Assembly: GCA_963576725.1 (NCBI GenBank)
Contig: OY755242.1
Span: forward strand, 27,628,358-27,692,357
Length of the DNA stretch: 64,000 bases
Direction of reading: 5' to 3'
Source of the DNA: Azorinus chamasolen
Lineage: Eukaryota; Mollusca; Bivalvia; Cardiida; Solecurtidae
Shown piece after piece: positions 1-10,418 of the stretch (positions within the stretch are counted from its first letter, which is position 1; every line of letters starts with the position of its first letter). The notes beneath the pieces are model-generated. The model saw only the letters and a program-made list of their open reading frames with translations. It was not told where the DNA came from and made no database searches. Made by a program: the position numbers and the translations under genes.

Positions 1-265
1 TAAGGTGATGACCTAAGAATATAAATTGCTGTCCTGAGAATATAAATCACTGTAACTGAGAATAAAGATGACTGTCCCTTTCAATTGTACCTGCGAATAT
101 AAATTAATCTACCTGAGAATATAAATTAATGCACCTGCGAATATAAATCACTGTACCCTGCGAATATAATTTAAAATTCCTAAGAAATATAAACTATTGT
201 ACATGAGTATATGAATTACTGCACATGAGAATATAAAATGCCTACCTGAGAACATAGAATACTGT
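1..265. repeat. Degenerate minisatellite, unit about 22-30 bp
   Basis: About nine imperfect copies of a unit close to CTGAGAATATAAATCACTGT follow each other from the window edge to about 265. Variants use CTGCGAATATAAAT and CATGAGAATATAAA. The array may continue to the left of the window. No coding potential is visible. Confidence 0.8.
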
Positions 266-393
266 AAATGAATTTAACTAAATTTTATTTAGTACATTAG
301 ATCTAAATTAATTAAGGATTGAACTCAGTAAAAATAGGTCAACATTTGAAAATACGTTTATCTTCATTAGTTTTGTATGACCCTTTACTTCCT

Positions 394-642
394 TTAACCA
401 TTCACTTGCTGAATTTTAAAACACATTTCTTCTTCTTTACCCATGCCCTGTTGTGTAATTACATATATCTTCACTGCCTACAAGTATTTCTCTGTGTAAT
501 CACTGCTGTGGAGTGCACTGGTTGCACAATCAATTTGTAAATAGTGCAGACCCAGATGAGACAGCTCCTGCAGGAGCTGTCTCATCTGGGTCTTCACTAT
601 TTAAGGTAGGTATATTGACGTGAACAGCAAGCGAAGGGTTAA
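394..642 (-). mobile_element. Family A TTAA MITE, copy A1
   Basis: The element runs TTAACCATTCACTTGCTGAA ... AAGCGAAGGGTTAA, 249 bp, with a TTAA at each end. A 60-bp hairpin (about 540-605) has the arms GTAAATAGTGCAGACCCAGATGAGACAG and is centred on CTCCTGCAGGAG at 565-576. It is in the opposite orientation to A2, A3 and A4. piggyBac-type transposition is inferred from the TTAA ends and CCCTT-like termini; no transposase is encoded. Its right TTAA is shared with the next element (B1), so the two abut. Confidence 0.88.
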
Positions 643-868
643 ATGCTTTTTCGGGCCTTTGCAAAAAAGAGTAGACCCTGATCAGAGGGCTGCTAAAGGA
701 GCTGCCTGATATGGGTCTGCCCTGTTTGCTTATGGAATTATATAGATGTGATTTTATAAGTTCTGGTAAAGTAAATAAAGCCTGTGTTCAGTTACCGTCA
801 TAAAAGTTCAGCTAATAAATATTCATGATGTCATTTTTTACAAGAACATTGAACAAGCAAAGGGTTAA
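639..868 (+). mobile_element. Family B TTAA MITE, copy B1
   Basis: Shows the family B order: a left end now reading TTAAATGC, a hairpin core GCAAAAAAGAGTAGACC ... GGGTCTGCCCTGTTTGC, an AT-rich right half containing TAATATTCATGATGTCATT-like sequence (here AAATATTCATGATGTCATT), and the right end CAAAGGGTTAA. The left end is decayed relative to the intact copy at 43884. The palindrome centre reads GCTGCTAAAGGAGC, one change from the shared core. Confidence 0.82.
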
Positions 869-1381
869 AAAAAGAAACAAACATAATGTATAACATCAAA
901 AATTTCGCACAAAATATAAATCAAAATTTTCTCTATAAATGCAAAGCTCAGTGCGGTTGAAATATGTGTATTTCTAATAATTAATCAGTTACAGAATGCC
1001 GTATGCATAGCACAAAATCGTTCATCAAACATCTGAATGCACAAGGCCGGAATGTCGACACTGTTTTGTTTAATCACCGCTCAACTGGCGCCACTGCTTT
1101 TGTATTTTCTATGTTAATGGAGAATTTTAAATATTAACTGTCGATACTTGGTGAAATATCTGAACTGTTTCATTTTTTCGCGAGACCGTCAAAATAAAGG
1201 CAAAGAAACCCATTCGCATTATTTCGTGAGATTCCTGATTTATGAATTTGTCCGCCATCTTTTGAAATGTTATTCTGTATAGAAATTGTTTTTACTTGAC
1301 GTGTAAAAATTTGTTTAATTATTTTTACTCGGTTACCATGAACATGCACAAAAATGTCAAAATCTATAAAAGTCACTTAAT

Positions 1382-1514
1382 GAAACCATTGTGACAAATA
1401 AAGCATTTGCTCCTCTACCAATTTTTATTTTTTCCTTTCCTCTAGTTAATGCTCCTTTTCGGTAGATTCATTCAAAGAGGTTGGGTCTAAAATAGCCTAT
1501 GAGAGAATGAGTTA
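1382..1514 (+). mobile_element. Family F element, right-half fragment (F1)
   Basis: Begins in the family F hairpin arm (GAAACCATTGTGACAAATAA, GCATTTGCTCCT) and continues through TCTAGTTAATGCTCCTTTTC to GCCTATGAGAGAATGAGTTA. The left half and one hairpin arm are missing. It is recognisable only by comparison with the complete copies at 40863 and 56021. Confidence 0.7.
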
Positions 1515-1573
1515 CGATATATGCTCTACACTTGTGTGAGTGTTTTCCCTTCACCACTTCCCCCCGTACAAAG

Positions 1574-1844
1574 TTAAAACGCTTTTCGCGTCTACGCAAA
1601 CATAGCAAACACAGCTCAGACGTCTTCTGTAGGAAGCGTCTGATCCGGGTCTGCTGTGTTTACTTATGAATTTTTAATAGAGCTGCTAACCAAATACCAA
1701 ACATCCTGTATTAACAAATCAGTGAATAGATACAGTAAAATCTCTCTAAACCGGATGTACACAGTGAAGATATATGTAATTATACAACAGAGCATGGGTA
1801 AAGAAGAAGAAATATATTTTAAAAATCAGCAAGAGAACGGTTAA
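1574..1844 (+). mobile_element. Chimeric B/A element
   Basis: Starts with TTAAAACGCTTTTCGCGTCT and a family B hairpin (CAGACGTCTTCTGTAGGAAGCGTCTGATCCGGGTCTGCTGTG), but ends with the family A right half (GTACACAGTGAAGATATATG ... CAGCAAGAGAACGGTTAA). Between them at about 1728-1750 lies ACAGTAAAATCTCTCTAAA, which looks like a TA-type element end. It is either a recombinant of A and B or an A copy inserted in B followed by deletion. Confidence 0.6.
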
Positions 1845-1859
1845 TGTAATCATAAACCA

Positions 1860-2650
1860 AAGAAACCTCGTAAGAACCAACAGGCAAACCGAAACTGATA
1901 AGTGACTAAACCTGTCAGTTTTGTTAAGTATTTTCTTCTAATTGATTCGGTCCGGGTCACTGGGGCATCGCAACGCTTATCTGGTCAAACGATATATCTT
2001 GGAAGGCTCTCAAAACAGATGATTTTTAAGCCTATTTATCTTGTATGTTGTGCATTTTGGTTTTCTGAAAAACATGTTTTTTGGACATTTCAAATATTTG
2101 TTCAAACAACGTGATTCACACATTTTTTGCTCTACGCTTTGAATGATTTGTAATGTGTTACCATGGCGCCTGTGTGCGCAAAAGAGAATTGAACGTTGTC
2201 ATTATGAATACAATACAGAATATATTCGTTTATGTGTATCACTTGTTGTTAATCAATACTTGAAAATGCATTTCTTAAAGACAAACGCATTTATGTACAC
2301 GTATCTTTGATGGTAACAAAGATACATCATATAAGACACATTATTCATAGTGTAGCGTGTCAAAGTGTGCTGATATATATCATCTAGAAGAACTGAAATA
2401 AATATATTATAGAACATTACATAAGGGTTTGTACCTGGTAGTCTTCATCTGGCGCCAAAGAAATGCAGAAAACACATTTTATTGTTTTAATGTTTTGTTA
2501 TTGCTTTGATTGAATAAAAATATTTCCATGGAGAGATTCAAGTGAATGACAACTGAAATAAGTTGGTTAAATGGACATCATTTCCTACTTTCGAATAAAA
2601 CATATTGAGCGTATATACTTGCATATCCAGCATGTGGGCTTTATTTTATT
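1860..2650. other. Anonymous AT-rich DNA
   Basis: A 70-codon open frame at 1902-2114 has no recognisable domain. I see no element ends, RNA gene or exon signal pattern in this stretch. Confidence 0.5.
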
Positions 2651-2651
2651 G

Positions 2652-2670
2652 TAAATAAATAAATAAATAA
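2652..2670. repeat. (TAAA)n microsatellite
   Basis: TAAATAAATAAATAAATAA, about 4.75 perfect tetranucleotide copies. Confidence 0.9.
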
Positions 2671-2852
2671 GGATATACTACATAGCAAATGCAAGAGAAC
2701 GACGTGTACATGTCTCAGTCTTACTGTGTATCGTTTTTGTTAAGGTTTATGATACGAGTTTTAAACAAACCGTGTTATAATATTCAAAAGCGTTCGGACA
2801 TTTATAAAAACTCAAACATTATCATGTTAATTGCGACATCATTCGCATTTGC

Positions 2853-2945
2853 AAGCCGTTTGGTTCCAGATGAGACACAGAGTAACTTGGCGTATCATCA
2901 AGATCCAAGCCATTTGGCATTCGGTCAACAGTTTCTCAACTGCTC
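2853..2945 (+). repeat. Family G dyad, copy G1
   Basis: CGTTTGGTTCCAGATGAGAC followed by AGTAACTTGGCGTATCATCAAGATCCAAGCCATTTGGC forms an imperfect hairpin. It is followed by ATTCGGTCAACAGTTTCTCAA, a tail shared with the G copies at 15010, 32396 and 56280. No target duplication was found. The transposition type is unknown. Confidence 0.6.
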
Positions 2946-3020
2946 GCACGAATCAGAAGCAGGTAAGTTTGCTTGTGGACATAACGAATAGTTTAAATAT
3001 GAGTATGTCATTGTAAAGCC

Positions 3021-3270
3021 TTAACCCTCCGCTTGCTATTCACGTCAATATACCTACCTGTAAATAGTGAAGACCCAGATGAGACAGCTCCTGCAGGAGC
3101 TGTCTCATCAGGGTATGCACTATTTACAAGTTGATTGTGCAACCAGTGCTCTCCACAGCAGTGATTGCACAGCGAAATACTTGTACACAGTGCAGATATA
3201 TGTAATTATACAACAGGGTATGGGTAAAGAAGCAGAAATGTGTTTTAAGATTCAGCAAGAGAATGGTTAA
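3021..3270 (+). mobile_element. Family A TTAA MITE, copy A2
   Basis: Intact 250-bp copy: TTAACCCTCCGCTTGCTATT at the left, GCAAGAGAATGGTTAA at the right. The hairpin (about 3061-3130) is centred on CTCCTGCAGGAG at 3088-3099. A 67-codon open frame across it is a by-product of the hairpin and right half, because the same frame is open in A4. Confidence 0.9.
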
Positions 3271-4050
3271 AATGTTCCATTATACATGTATACTACTTGC
3301 TTCACACAAATGTACAATCGGTATGGAAGACGACCGATTGCCTAACCATTAACTCTATGGATATTCACCTAAACATTAGGATTTCATAATATCCTTTAGA
3401 TGAATGTTCAAAATGGCATATGAAGACAAGGAGTGCATCTATATTATTGCATAAACAGAGGAAACGGCTCCTACAGAAGATTCTTCTTGGATCAACTGTG
3501 CTGACATAAGCTTTAGGGTGCTTTTCTATGGAGAAATAAGGTTAATGTTTGTTTGAACGACTTTAGAAATATTCCCTCAGCGATCCTCTGATATGGATCT
3601 TCTCTGGTTTCAAATATCGTTTGATTCGTTTAATGAATGACGTTAAGAAAACATTTTATGAGATAGCTAAAAACATATTTTATCAGAATGTTTTAAGCTC
3701 TAACGATCTAATTGGAACCATTGACAAACATATCGTTCATAAACAGATTAACCCTAATCCAGTTCACTTTGTCATTAACCACACTTGCAATAAATCGGCA
3801 TCTCACCATGATCCAATCTGTTTGACACCTACCCAATATTTACTCAAGATCATACATCTTGATACTTGGTCAATAGTTTTTCAAACGCTTGATCAACATT
3901 GGTATATATTATTTTGAGTAGATGTTCCTTTTACAAGAGTTAATCATAAGCCTGTTATGAAAATAGTGTCTGCTTAAACTTCGATCTGTTACAAATTTCA
4001 CTGACTTCCAATTCGTTAGGAAACTATTCACCGAAAGTCAAGCAGCTTCG

Positions 4051-4140
4051 TTTCTGATTAAACGCCGAGTAACTCGGTGTCTAATCTGGATCAAAGATGT
4101 TTGCAAGTGTCATTCGGGTCGCGCTTAGGAGGCAAATGGT
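4051..4140 (+). repeat. Family G dyad, copy G3 (partial)
   Basis: Contains AACGCCGAGTAACTCGGTGT and CTAATCTGGATCAAAGATGTTTGC, the inner dyad and right arm of family G. The left arm is not recognisable. Confidence 0.5.
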
Positions 4141-5148
4141 TGAAATGTGTTACGTTAATCCAATTTGTTTCAGTGTTAAAAAGATTTAGCTTTCAGATAA
4201 CTGTTTGATAATGCCGCCCTGGTGTGTGTTATCTGCTATGCTATACACACTGGTAGATGTAAAAAAAACTGACTTTATGATGTTTATAAATGTGAAGTGT
4301 TTAACAGGCCCCCTGCTGAGCTGATACGCAAGACACATCCAAGTTACTCTCTTTATGTTTTGTAAATCGGACGGAGTTTTTCAAACTCGTCCTGTATGGA
4401 TGTTTTCGGTTTGCAAATTCCAGTTTGAATTTCCACATGTATAACGATCATAAACTATTTGGGATTATTTGTATATTTAATTAAAACAGTATCACTTAAA
4501 ACTAATAAGTTCGATGTGTTTTAAGCTCAGTCTTAGATCATATATTAAATTAATAAATGAAAAATACGATTTCCTATCTGTATAGAAATGTATTAACATG
4601 TTCCCTGTTATACACCAGAGCATAAAAATAAATAACCAACGTCTCATTCAGGAAACCATGTGCTTACACTGAATTAACTTCAAAAAATCTATCGGATATA
4701 TAAAGTTTCTTAGCTATCAATTTCAAATGGCACTGATCCCGAAGGCTAAAGGATAAATGAATTCCATATAAATCATCTGTGACAAAAGAGAATGGTGAAA
4801 TTTTCTACCCACACAAATTTGATGAGCAGGCTAAATATTAACAGTACGATTTGCATATATATCTAAACTGACGTTGTTTTTCTGTTATACGCTCATGGAC
4901 ATAAATTGTGAAACTAAAATTATCAAGGTTCATGCACCTTATGCGTTGAGCATTTAGAATTTGTATAGCATTTCGGTAACACACAAATAGTTTATATCTG
5001 TATAAAAATAGTATATAGTCAATGGAAGACTATCAATGCCATAAATATAAAGTCCAATACTGTTTCAGTTTTCACATTGATAGAACTATTAGATATTCCA
5101 AGAGGGGTGTGTATCACGAGGAGCATTCCGCACGGTATTCTCTCTATA
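4141..5148. other. Anonymous DNA
   Basis: AT-rich sequence without element termini, tandem repeats or a convincing coding frame. Confidence 0.5.
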
Positions 5149-5398
5149 TTAACCCTGCGCTTGCTGTTCACGTCAATATACCTACCTGTAAATAGTGTAG
5201 ACCTAGATGAGACAGCTCCTGCAGGAGCTGTCTCATCAGGGCCTGCACTGTTTACAAGTTGATAGTGCAACCAATGCACTCCACAGCAGTGGTTGCACAG
5301 CGAAATACTTGTACACAGTGAAGATATATGTAATTTTACAATAGGGCATGGGTAAAGAAGGAGAAATGTGTTTTAGAATTCAGCAAGAGAAGGGTTAA
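5149..5398 (+). mobile_element. Family A TTAA MITE, copy A3
   Basis: 250 bp from TTAACCCTGCGCTTGCTGTT to CAAGAGAAGGGTTAA. The hairpin centre CTCCTGCAGGAG lies at 5216-5227. It is the same length as A2 and A4, so the family is homogeneous. Confidence 0.9.
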
Positions 5399-5746
5399 GC
5401 TGCCACCAGAAAATGATTCGTATTTGAGTGTTCGAATGAACGAGGTATTACTGTACTTCATTTTCACCAATGGTCAAATATAAAATAATTCATCGACTTT
5501 GTTTTGATGCTTGCGTTTACACATGTTGGTCTCCACGGCAAACATATGGTGGCACATTTCTGTATTGTAACTCGAATTGATCGTGCAAGTACCACTATTT
5601 GATAGTTAGGTAACTGGAAAAGTATGTGTGTGTATTATGTTAATACATTAACGGGTTAAATTGTCAAAACAGCTAGTCAATTATCATGATTATATATGTC
5701 TGAGATAAACATTACGAAAACATTATTGAAATACTAACACGAACCT

Positions 5747-5894
5747 GGCCCCGAGGTTATAAACCATTTTGCTTGAGTCTGAGATCATTCTCAAGCAATC
5801 TGATTGGTCAGATTCTGAGCTTGTTTAGAATCTGACCAATCAGATACTTGAGAATGATCTCAGACTCAGACTCAGAGTTTTATAACCTTGGACC
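5747..5894. mobile_element. Family E inverted-repeat element, copy E1
   Basis: Ends GGCCCCGAGGTTATAAA and TTATAACCTTGGACC are inverted repeats. The interior is almost wholly palindromic, with arms TCTGAGATCATTCTCAAG and ATCTGATTGGTCAGATTCTG. The right arm carries a small duplication (CAGACTCAGACTCAGA). About 148 bp, probably non-autonomous. No clear target duplication was seen, so the superfamily is open. Confidence 0.75.
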
Positions 5895-5899
5895 CTGAT

Positions 5900-7140
5900 C
5901 GCGAACGTTATGTGGTGGAATAAATATGCCACCATTCAAACCATTTTCAACACATTTATTGTCAAGGCCACGACTGGATGATGAGGGGATGCAGTCCACG
6001 GGTAAAATATAAAGACCGTATAATATATGTAAAAATGTAAAACTAGTACGAACTGCGTGGAGAAGTGAAGAAATAATTAATTGAAATCAGTGTCTCCAGG
6101 ATGTTACCTCACTAGTATTCATGATAGTTGTGGGAACCTATATTCAGCAAGGAATGGATTAGAAACAGCTGAAATGAGAAACAATGAAACACATACACTG
6201 TCTTAAAATATCTTGCAACATCGCGTGTGAGCTAAATTACCAGTACTCCAGTATATCTACAATACAATGTAACAATGGTTGATAAATCATTTACTGCTAG
6301 TATAACTGAGTTTATTCAATGTCGGAGGTCATTTCAAGTTTCAAAATCATAGCGGCACTCTTGCGTTATCATTATAGCCAGTCATTGATCACATTAATCA
6401 AAGCCACATTTTCTACTTTCTCTATTGTGTGTTTTTAAGAAATAAATATCACCCATTTGAAACGTGTTTCTAGAAGGTAAGGAACAATGTTACTAGTTAT
6501 GTGGCTTTGACGTCGGACATGTGGATGATATCGGATGGTTCCACGTTTCATCATTCGTTTGATGACCATTAATTATAGACATACACAGACATTTCTAAAT
6601 TCCAGCATTTCTAAACGATGAAGATAAGTCCAATTACTTTTATGTACCCGACCGATATTTTACAAACGCTTATCTAATTGATGATGAGCCAGTGTGCTCT
6701 GAAAAAGATGTGTTTCATAGGTCCATATAGTCTGCCGATACCTTTAGATTACCAAATGTTAATGAGATACCTGGAGCGTGAAACTATTTAGTCTCTTCTT
6801 CAACCCCGATTCATAAATATCTACAAACAGATATTCTTTCAAAAAGGCCATCAGGGAAGAACTCGGTATTTTGTCTCAATGAAATAATGTTCTTTCTCTG
6901 AATTTCTACTTAGAACATTAATATTACTTCTATGTTGTTAGCTTGAGTTTTCAACACATATAATTATGTAGAATAACCCTTGACACATACATTCTTGACC
7001 TGGAATAGCTACCAATGTTAATCTGTCTAACCATAGTGAGTCACCCAGCAGCACCAGCAGCTATTGGGTATTTCTAGAACTATTGCTAACTGTTGATGGA
7101 TTGTTTCGCACCGTGCTCTCATACTGATTTCAATCTAACC
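5900..7140. other. Anonymous DNA
   Basis: No repeat family of this window, tandem array or plausible exon was recognised here. Confidence 0.5.
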
Positions 7141-7146
7141 CATTTA

Positions 7147-7350
7147 TAGTAGAAGCCCTCTAATGCGACCACTTAAAGAATAACCATAGCTGCCTTTATA
7201 AGCAGGTGGTTGCTTATTGTAGGACGAAAGTAATGCAGAAAGCTCCTTTAGGAGTTTTCTGTATAGCTGTCGTCCTGCATTAAGCTACCACCTCCCTCTG
7301 CAATCTAAAGGTATGCCCCTTTTGGTGGTCGCATTAGAGGGGCCTTACTG
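7147..7350. mobile_element. Family D TA MITE, copy D1
   Basis: Left end TAGTAGAAGCCCTCTAATGC and right end GCATTAGAGGGGCCTTACTG are inverted repeats. The inner hairpin is GCAGGTGGTTGCTT...GGACGAAAGTAATGCAGAAA and its complement, centred on CTCCTTTAGGAG at 7243-7254. The terminal C of the usual CAGTA has changed to T on the left; the right flank is TA. pogo/Tigger-type ends are inferred from the terminal sequence. Confidence 0.82.
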
Positions 7351-7491
7351 TATATCGTAATTTCTAAGTGCATGATCTAGTATACATATAATGAACAAAT
7401 TCAATATTTCGGTTTTAAAAATAGTTCTGTATCATTTTGTGGAAATGGCATTAAATCATTACGAATCAAACAGCAGATTCTTTATAGATGA

Positions 7492-7906
7492 TTTGAACCC
7501 TTTGAATGCAAGACATGCATGCATTGTCATTTGCAAACAGTGTGGACCCAGATCGGAGGGTTCCTGTTGGAATGACTGATCAGGGTCTGCACTGCTTGTC
7601 ATTCAAACTTCTCCATCACAATTAAGCCTTTTACATTGGGTGGAATCTTCAGTTAACCATTTCCTCCATAGGCTAATTTTAGACACAGCCTCTTTGAATG
7701 AGTCTACCCAAAAGGAACATTTACTAGAGAAAAGGAAATTGTTAGAATTATGTAGTATTGAAACCATTGTGATAAATAGAGCATTTGCTCCTATAGGATG
7801 GTTTCACAAAGTGACTATCACAGAGGTGTAGAAAAGTATTTATGGAGGGAAGGGTTAAACACAGATGGGCTATTCCACTCTGAAATGTCAGCAATCAAAG
7901 GGTTAA
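7492..7906. mobile_element. Family H TTAA element, split by F2 (copy H1)
   Basis: The left part starts TTGAACCCTTTGAATGC and includes the hairpin GCAAACAGTGTGGACCCAGA...CAGGGTCTGCACTGCTTG. The right part GATGGGCTATTCCACTCTG ... CAATCAAAGGGTTAA follows after an inserted family F element (7653-7858) whose TTAA is repeated at each side. The left TTAA has mutated to TTGAA. The split arrangement makes H1 older than its F insertion. Confidence 0.7.
7653..7858 (-). mobile_element. Family F TTAA MITE, copy F2, nested in H1
   Basis: TTAACCATTTCCTCCATAGG ... GGAGGGAAGGGTTAA, 206 bp. One hairpin arm is lost: GAAACCATTGTGATAAATAG...GCATTTGCTCCTATAGGA runs straight into TGGTTTCACAAAGTGAC, so the dyad is collapsed compared with F6 at 52002. 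Confidence 0.8.
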
Positions 7907-7909
7907 TGA

Positions 7910-9350
7910 CATATTTTATGTTGACCTGAAACATGACTGTGTATTGTGTTAAATGTATCACATTGAAGCACCTAATACCTTTCCTATAACTGTATCCACC
8001 TTCGTTTCTTATTTGCGGTATTTCTACTTTTATCCCTTTTCTATACGTGTTTCTTTTTTTGTTTTAAATGCATATGTTCTCATGTTGTATGCATCACGTT
8101 TTTGTGAAGCAAACGCGTGGTCATTATATTTATTATACTTTTCGTCTGATTTGGTGACGGTGAGATAAGTGTAAGACTGAATGCGTTCTCCTAATCATGG
8201 TCTAAATCACCCGTTTATTTTGGTAGTCTTGCCACTGACCGTTCCAAGGCGGTACCATTTTATGTTCATACCCTGCAATAGTTCATTAATTTGGAATACA
8301 TGAATATGTAAGTGCGTACGTGCGTGTTGTTTTTGTGTAGGGGATGAGAATGTTTCAAGTGTGCTTCTGAGCATGCGGATGATATGACATTCCTGTCGCA
8401 TCTCCTGTTCGATTTATACGCACAGTATGTGGTTGCCAGTTATTGCATGGGCTTGTGAATTATTAATTGATGCCGTTTACTGTTTTGGGGAAAGCATCTA
8501 ATGATCATTTAAAGGGAATCCCTTATGGTTTATCGAATAAGTATGATAGATAAACCAAACTATACGTTATTTATGTTCCATGTTATGTCAAGGAACTTTT
8601 GTTCCTTCCGTGGCGTTTTTTTCAAGTGCATATTAACAAGGAGAACATGGTATCAGTGAGTGTAATTAAGTAAATGGTTAAATCGTCTGCTTGTAACATA
8701 AACTTGGAAGATTAGTGCGATCAAAGAAGCAATTATTCCAAGTCTATAAGCACGAAATCCATTACAGCCATTCCTGTTGTACGGTATAGTTCAATGGATG
8801 TATTATGTGGTTCACCACGTTATGGCGCACTCTGACTAGTGAATCTTTTCACATTTTCCCGTTACTATTACTTTCGAAGGATCTCTTACTTTTATAATGT
8901 ATGTACTTTGCAACAGCAGGTGTTAAGTGCTCGTGTGGCGACCGTACAAGCTCGCCCCGTACATCATTCTCAATCTTGTTATATTTTCTAGTCTTTTGGG
9001 GTTATCAGTTTCACTGCTTTTAATTATGAAAATTGAATACGGCTTAAGCCAGTGCTAGAGGGCGTGTGTAGTGTTGCACCGAGTCTTCAATATTCACTTT
9101 TCACATCACTACGTTTGCTTCGAAGAATCTCTTACTATTTGAATTTTACCTACATATATATAATGCACCCCGATTAGTATGCCTTTTACCCTTGACATGT
9201 ACCCCTAACTGCGTAGTGAAACAAAATAATTTGTGCACAACTTTGGCTTCTTTTTGACGATTCTACTATTGACCGAGAGCAAAACAGGTTGTACCCTGAT
9301 TAGACACCGATTTACTGATGTCAGTCAGATCGCGGATAAAGCGGAAGAAG
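7910..9350. other. Anonymous DNA with one weak direct repeat
   Basis: CTTTTCACAT...CTTCGAAGGATCTCTTACT at about 8845-8890 recurs in altered form at about 9098-9138 (CTTTTCACATCA...CTTCGAAGAATCTCTTACT), about 250 bp apart. Nothing else was recognised. Confidence 0.45.
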
Positions 9351-9352
9351 GA

Positions 9353-9602
9353 TTAACCCTTACCCTCATATAAACGTGTTTTCACGCATCTGCAGACAGA
9401 GTAGACGCAGATAAGACGGCTCCTATAGGAGCCGTCTGATCCGAGTTTGCTCTGTTTGCTAATGAACTTTTGAAAAATCTGTTTCTTTACTTTCAAAATA
9501 GCTACATATTTCCACCTTCCATATTTCATTTTAGCTATTGTGTCTATGAATATTCAGTAGGTATCGAAATTTGCAATAAACATAGAACTGGGAAAGAACT
9601 AA
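9353..9602 (+). mobile_element. Family B TTAA MITE, B-prime type, copy B3
   Basis: Left end TTAACCCTTACCCTCATATA; hairpin core centred on CTCCTATAGGAG at 9420-9431 with arms AGACGGCTCC/GGAGCCGTCT. The right half is the alternative B-prime version (CTTTCAAAATAGCTACATAT, TATTCAGTAGGTATCGAAAT) also seen in copies at 20400, 22075, 36247 and 45009. The right end has decayed to GGGAAAGAACTAA. Confidence 0.82.
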
Positions 9603-9902
9603 TGCAGGCATTGTCATCAACATGTTCATATATTTAGTTTGGATAAAACATTTTATATAACTATTAGCACTTAAGAGGTAGTCAAATAATAGTTGGTTCT
9701 ACTAGTTTTATCTATAAATTTCAAATTTGTTGTAATTCGGAAACACGTTTTACAGTGTAATAATAATTGGATTCAATAAGCGTCCATTCTAATTAACTCT
9801 TTACACTCTCTTAAATACTCTTTTAATGGAAAAGTAGTAAAGTCAAGCAGGCAAAGCCACATGCAAGACGCAACCACCACCAAAACACCGATAGACAGCA
9901 TG

Positions 9903-9959
9903 ACACACACACACACAACCACACACCCAAACGCACACGCACACACACACACACACACG
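9903..9959. repeat. (CA)n microsatellite in Penelope 3' region
   Basis: Interrupted CA runs inside the P1 3' end. The equivalent tract is present at 47695-47748 and, interrupted, at 23396-23420 and 39180-39240 (as TG), so it belongs to the element rather than to the locus. Four overlapping short frames here are low-complexity artefacts. Confidence 0.9.
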
Positions 9960-10418
9960 AAATGAACACAGAAAACACCAAAAGACACACAAGAACCAGG
10001 GACAAACGTTCCACAACATGAACAAACCACAAGCACAAAGACGCAATGCAAACAAAAGGAAGGGTGACAAAGAGAGTACCGCCTTGGCACGGTCAGCAGC
10101 AAAAACACCACTGGGGGTTTAAACCGGTTTACGGACGTCCTAACCTCACACTTCTCTCAAAGTCACCCTAGCTTTACAAATATTGTAAATAAAGGTATCC
10201 CCGCTGGACTTACCCACAACATAGACGACGGTGAACACAGGACAACATGTAAAACATAGCATAATAACTGTGACAATCCGTCAAATATGTACTCAATGAC
10301 TTTGCTGAAGTCAGAGCACCTGCAGGTAAGCCGTTAAGGGCACGACAGGGAAAAAATAATACATGAGTCTGGTAAGCTCCTCCTGTATCCAAGTTTAAGA
10401 GTATACCATCATAGAGTA

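Noticed and set aside
5019..5279. 86-codon frame (and its plus-strand partner at 5077-5262)
   Set aside because: Both run through the family A hairpin, so they encode matching sequence on both strands (SAGPDETAPAGAVSS).
9773..10111. 112-codon Cys/Val-rich minus-strand frame and its overlapping frames
   Set aside because: Lies in the Penelope 3' region across a CA tract; frames shift between copies at 23296 and 47609.
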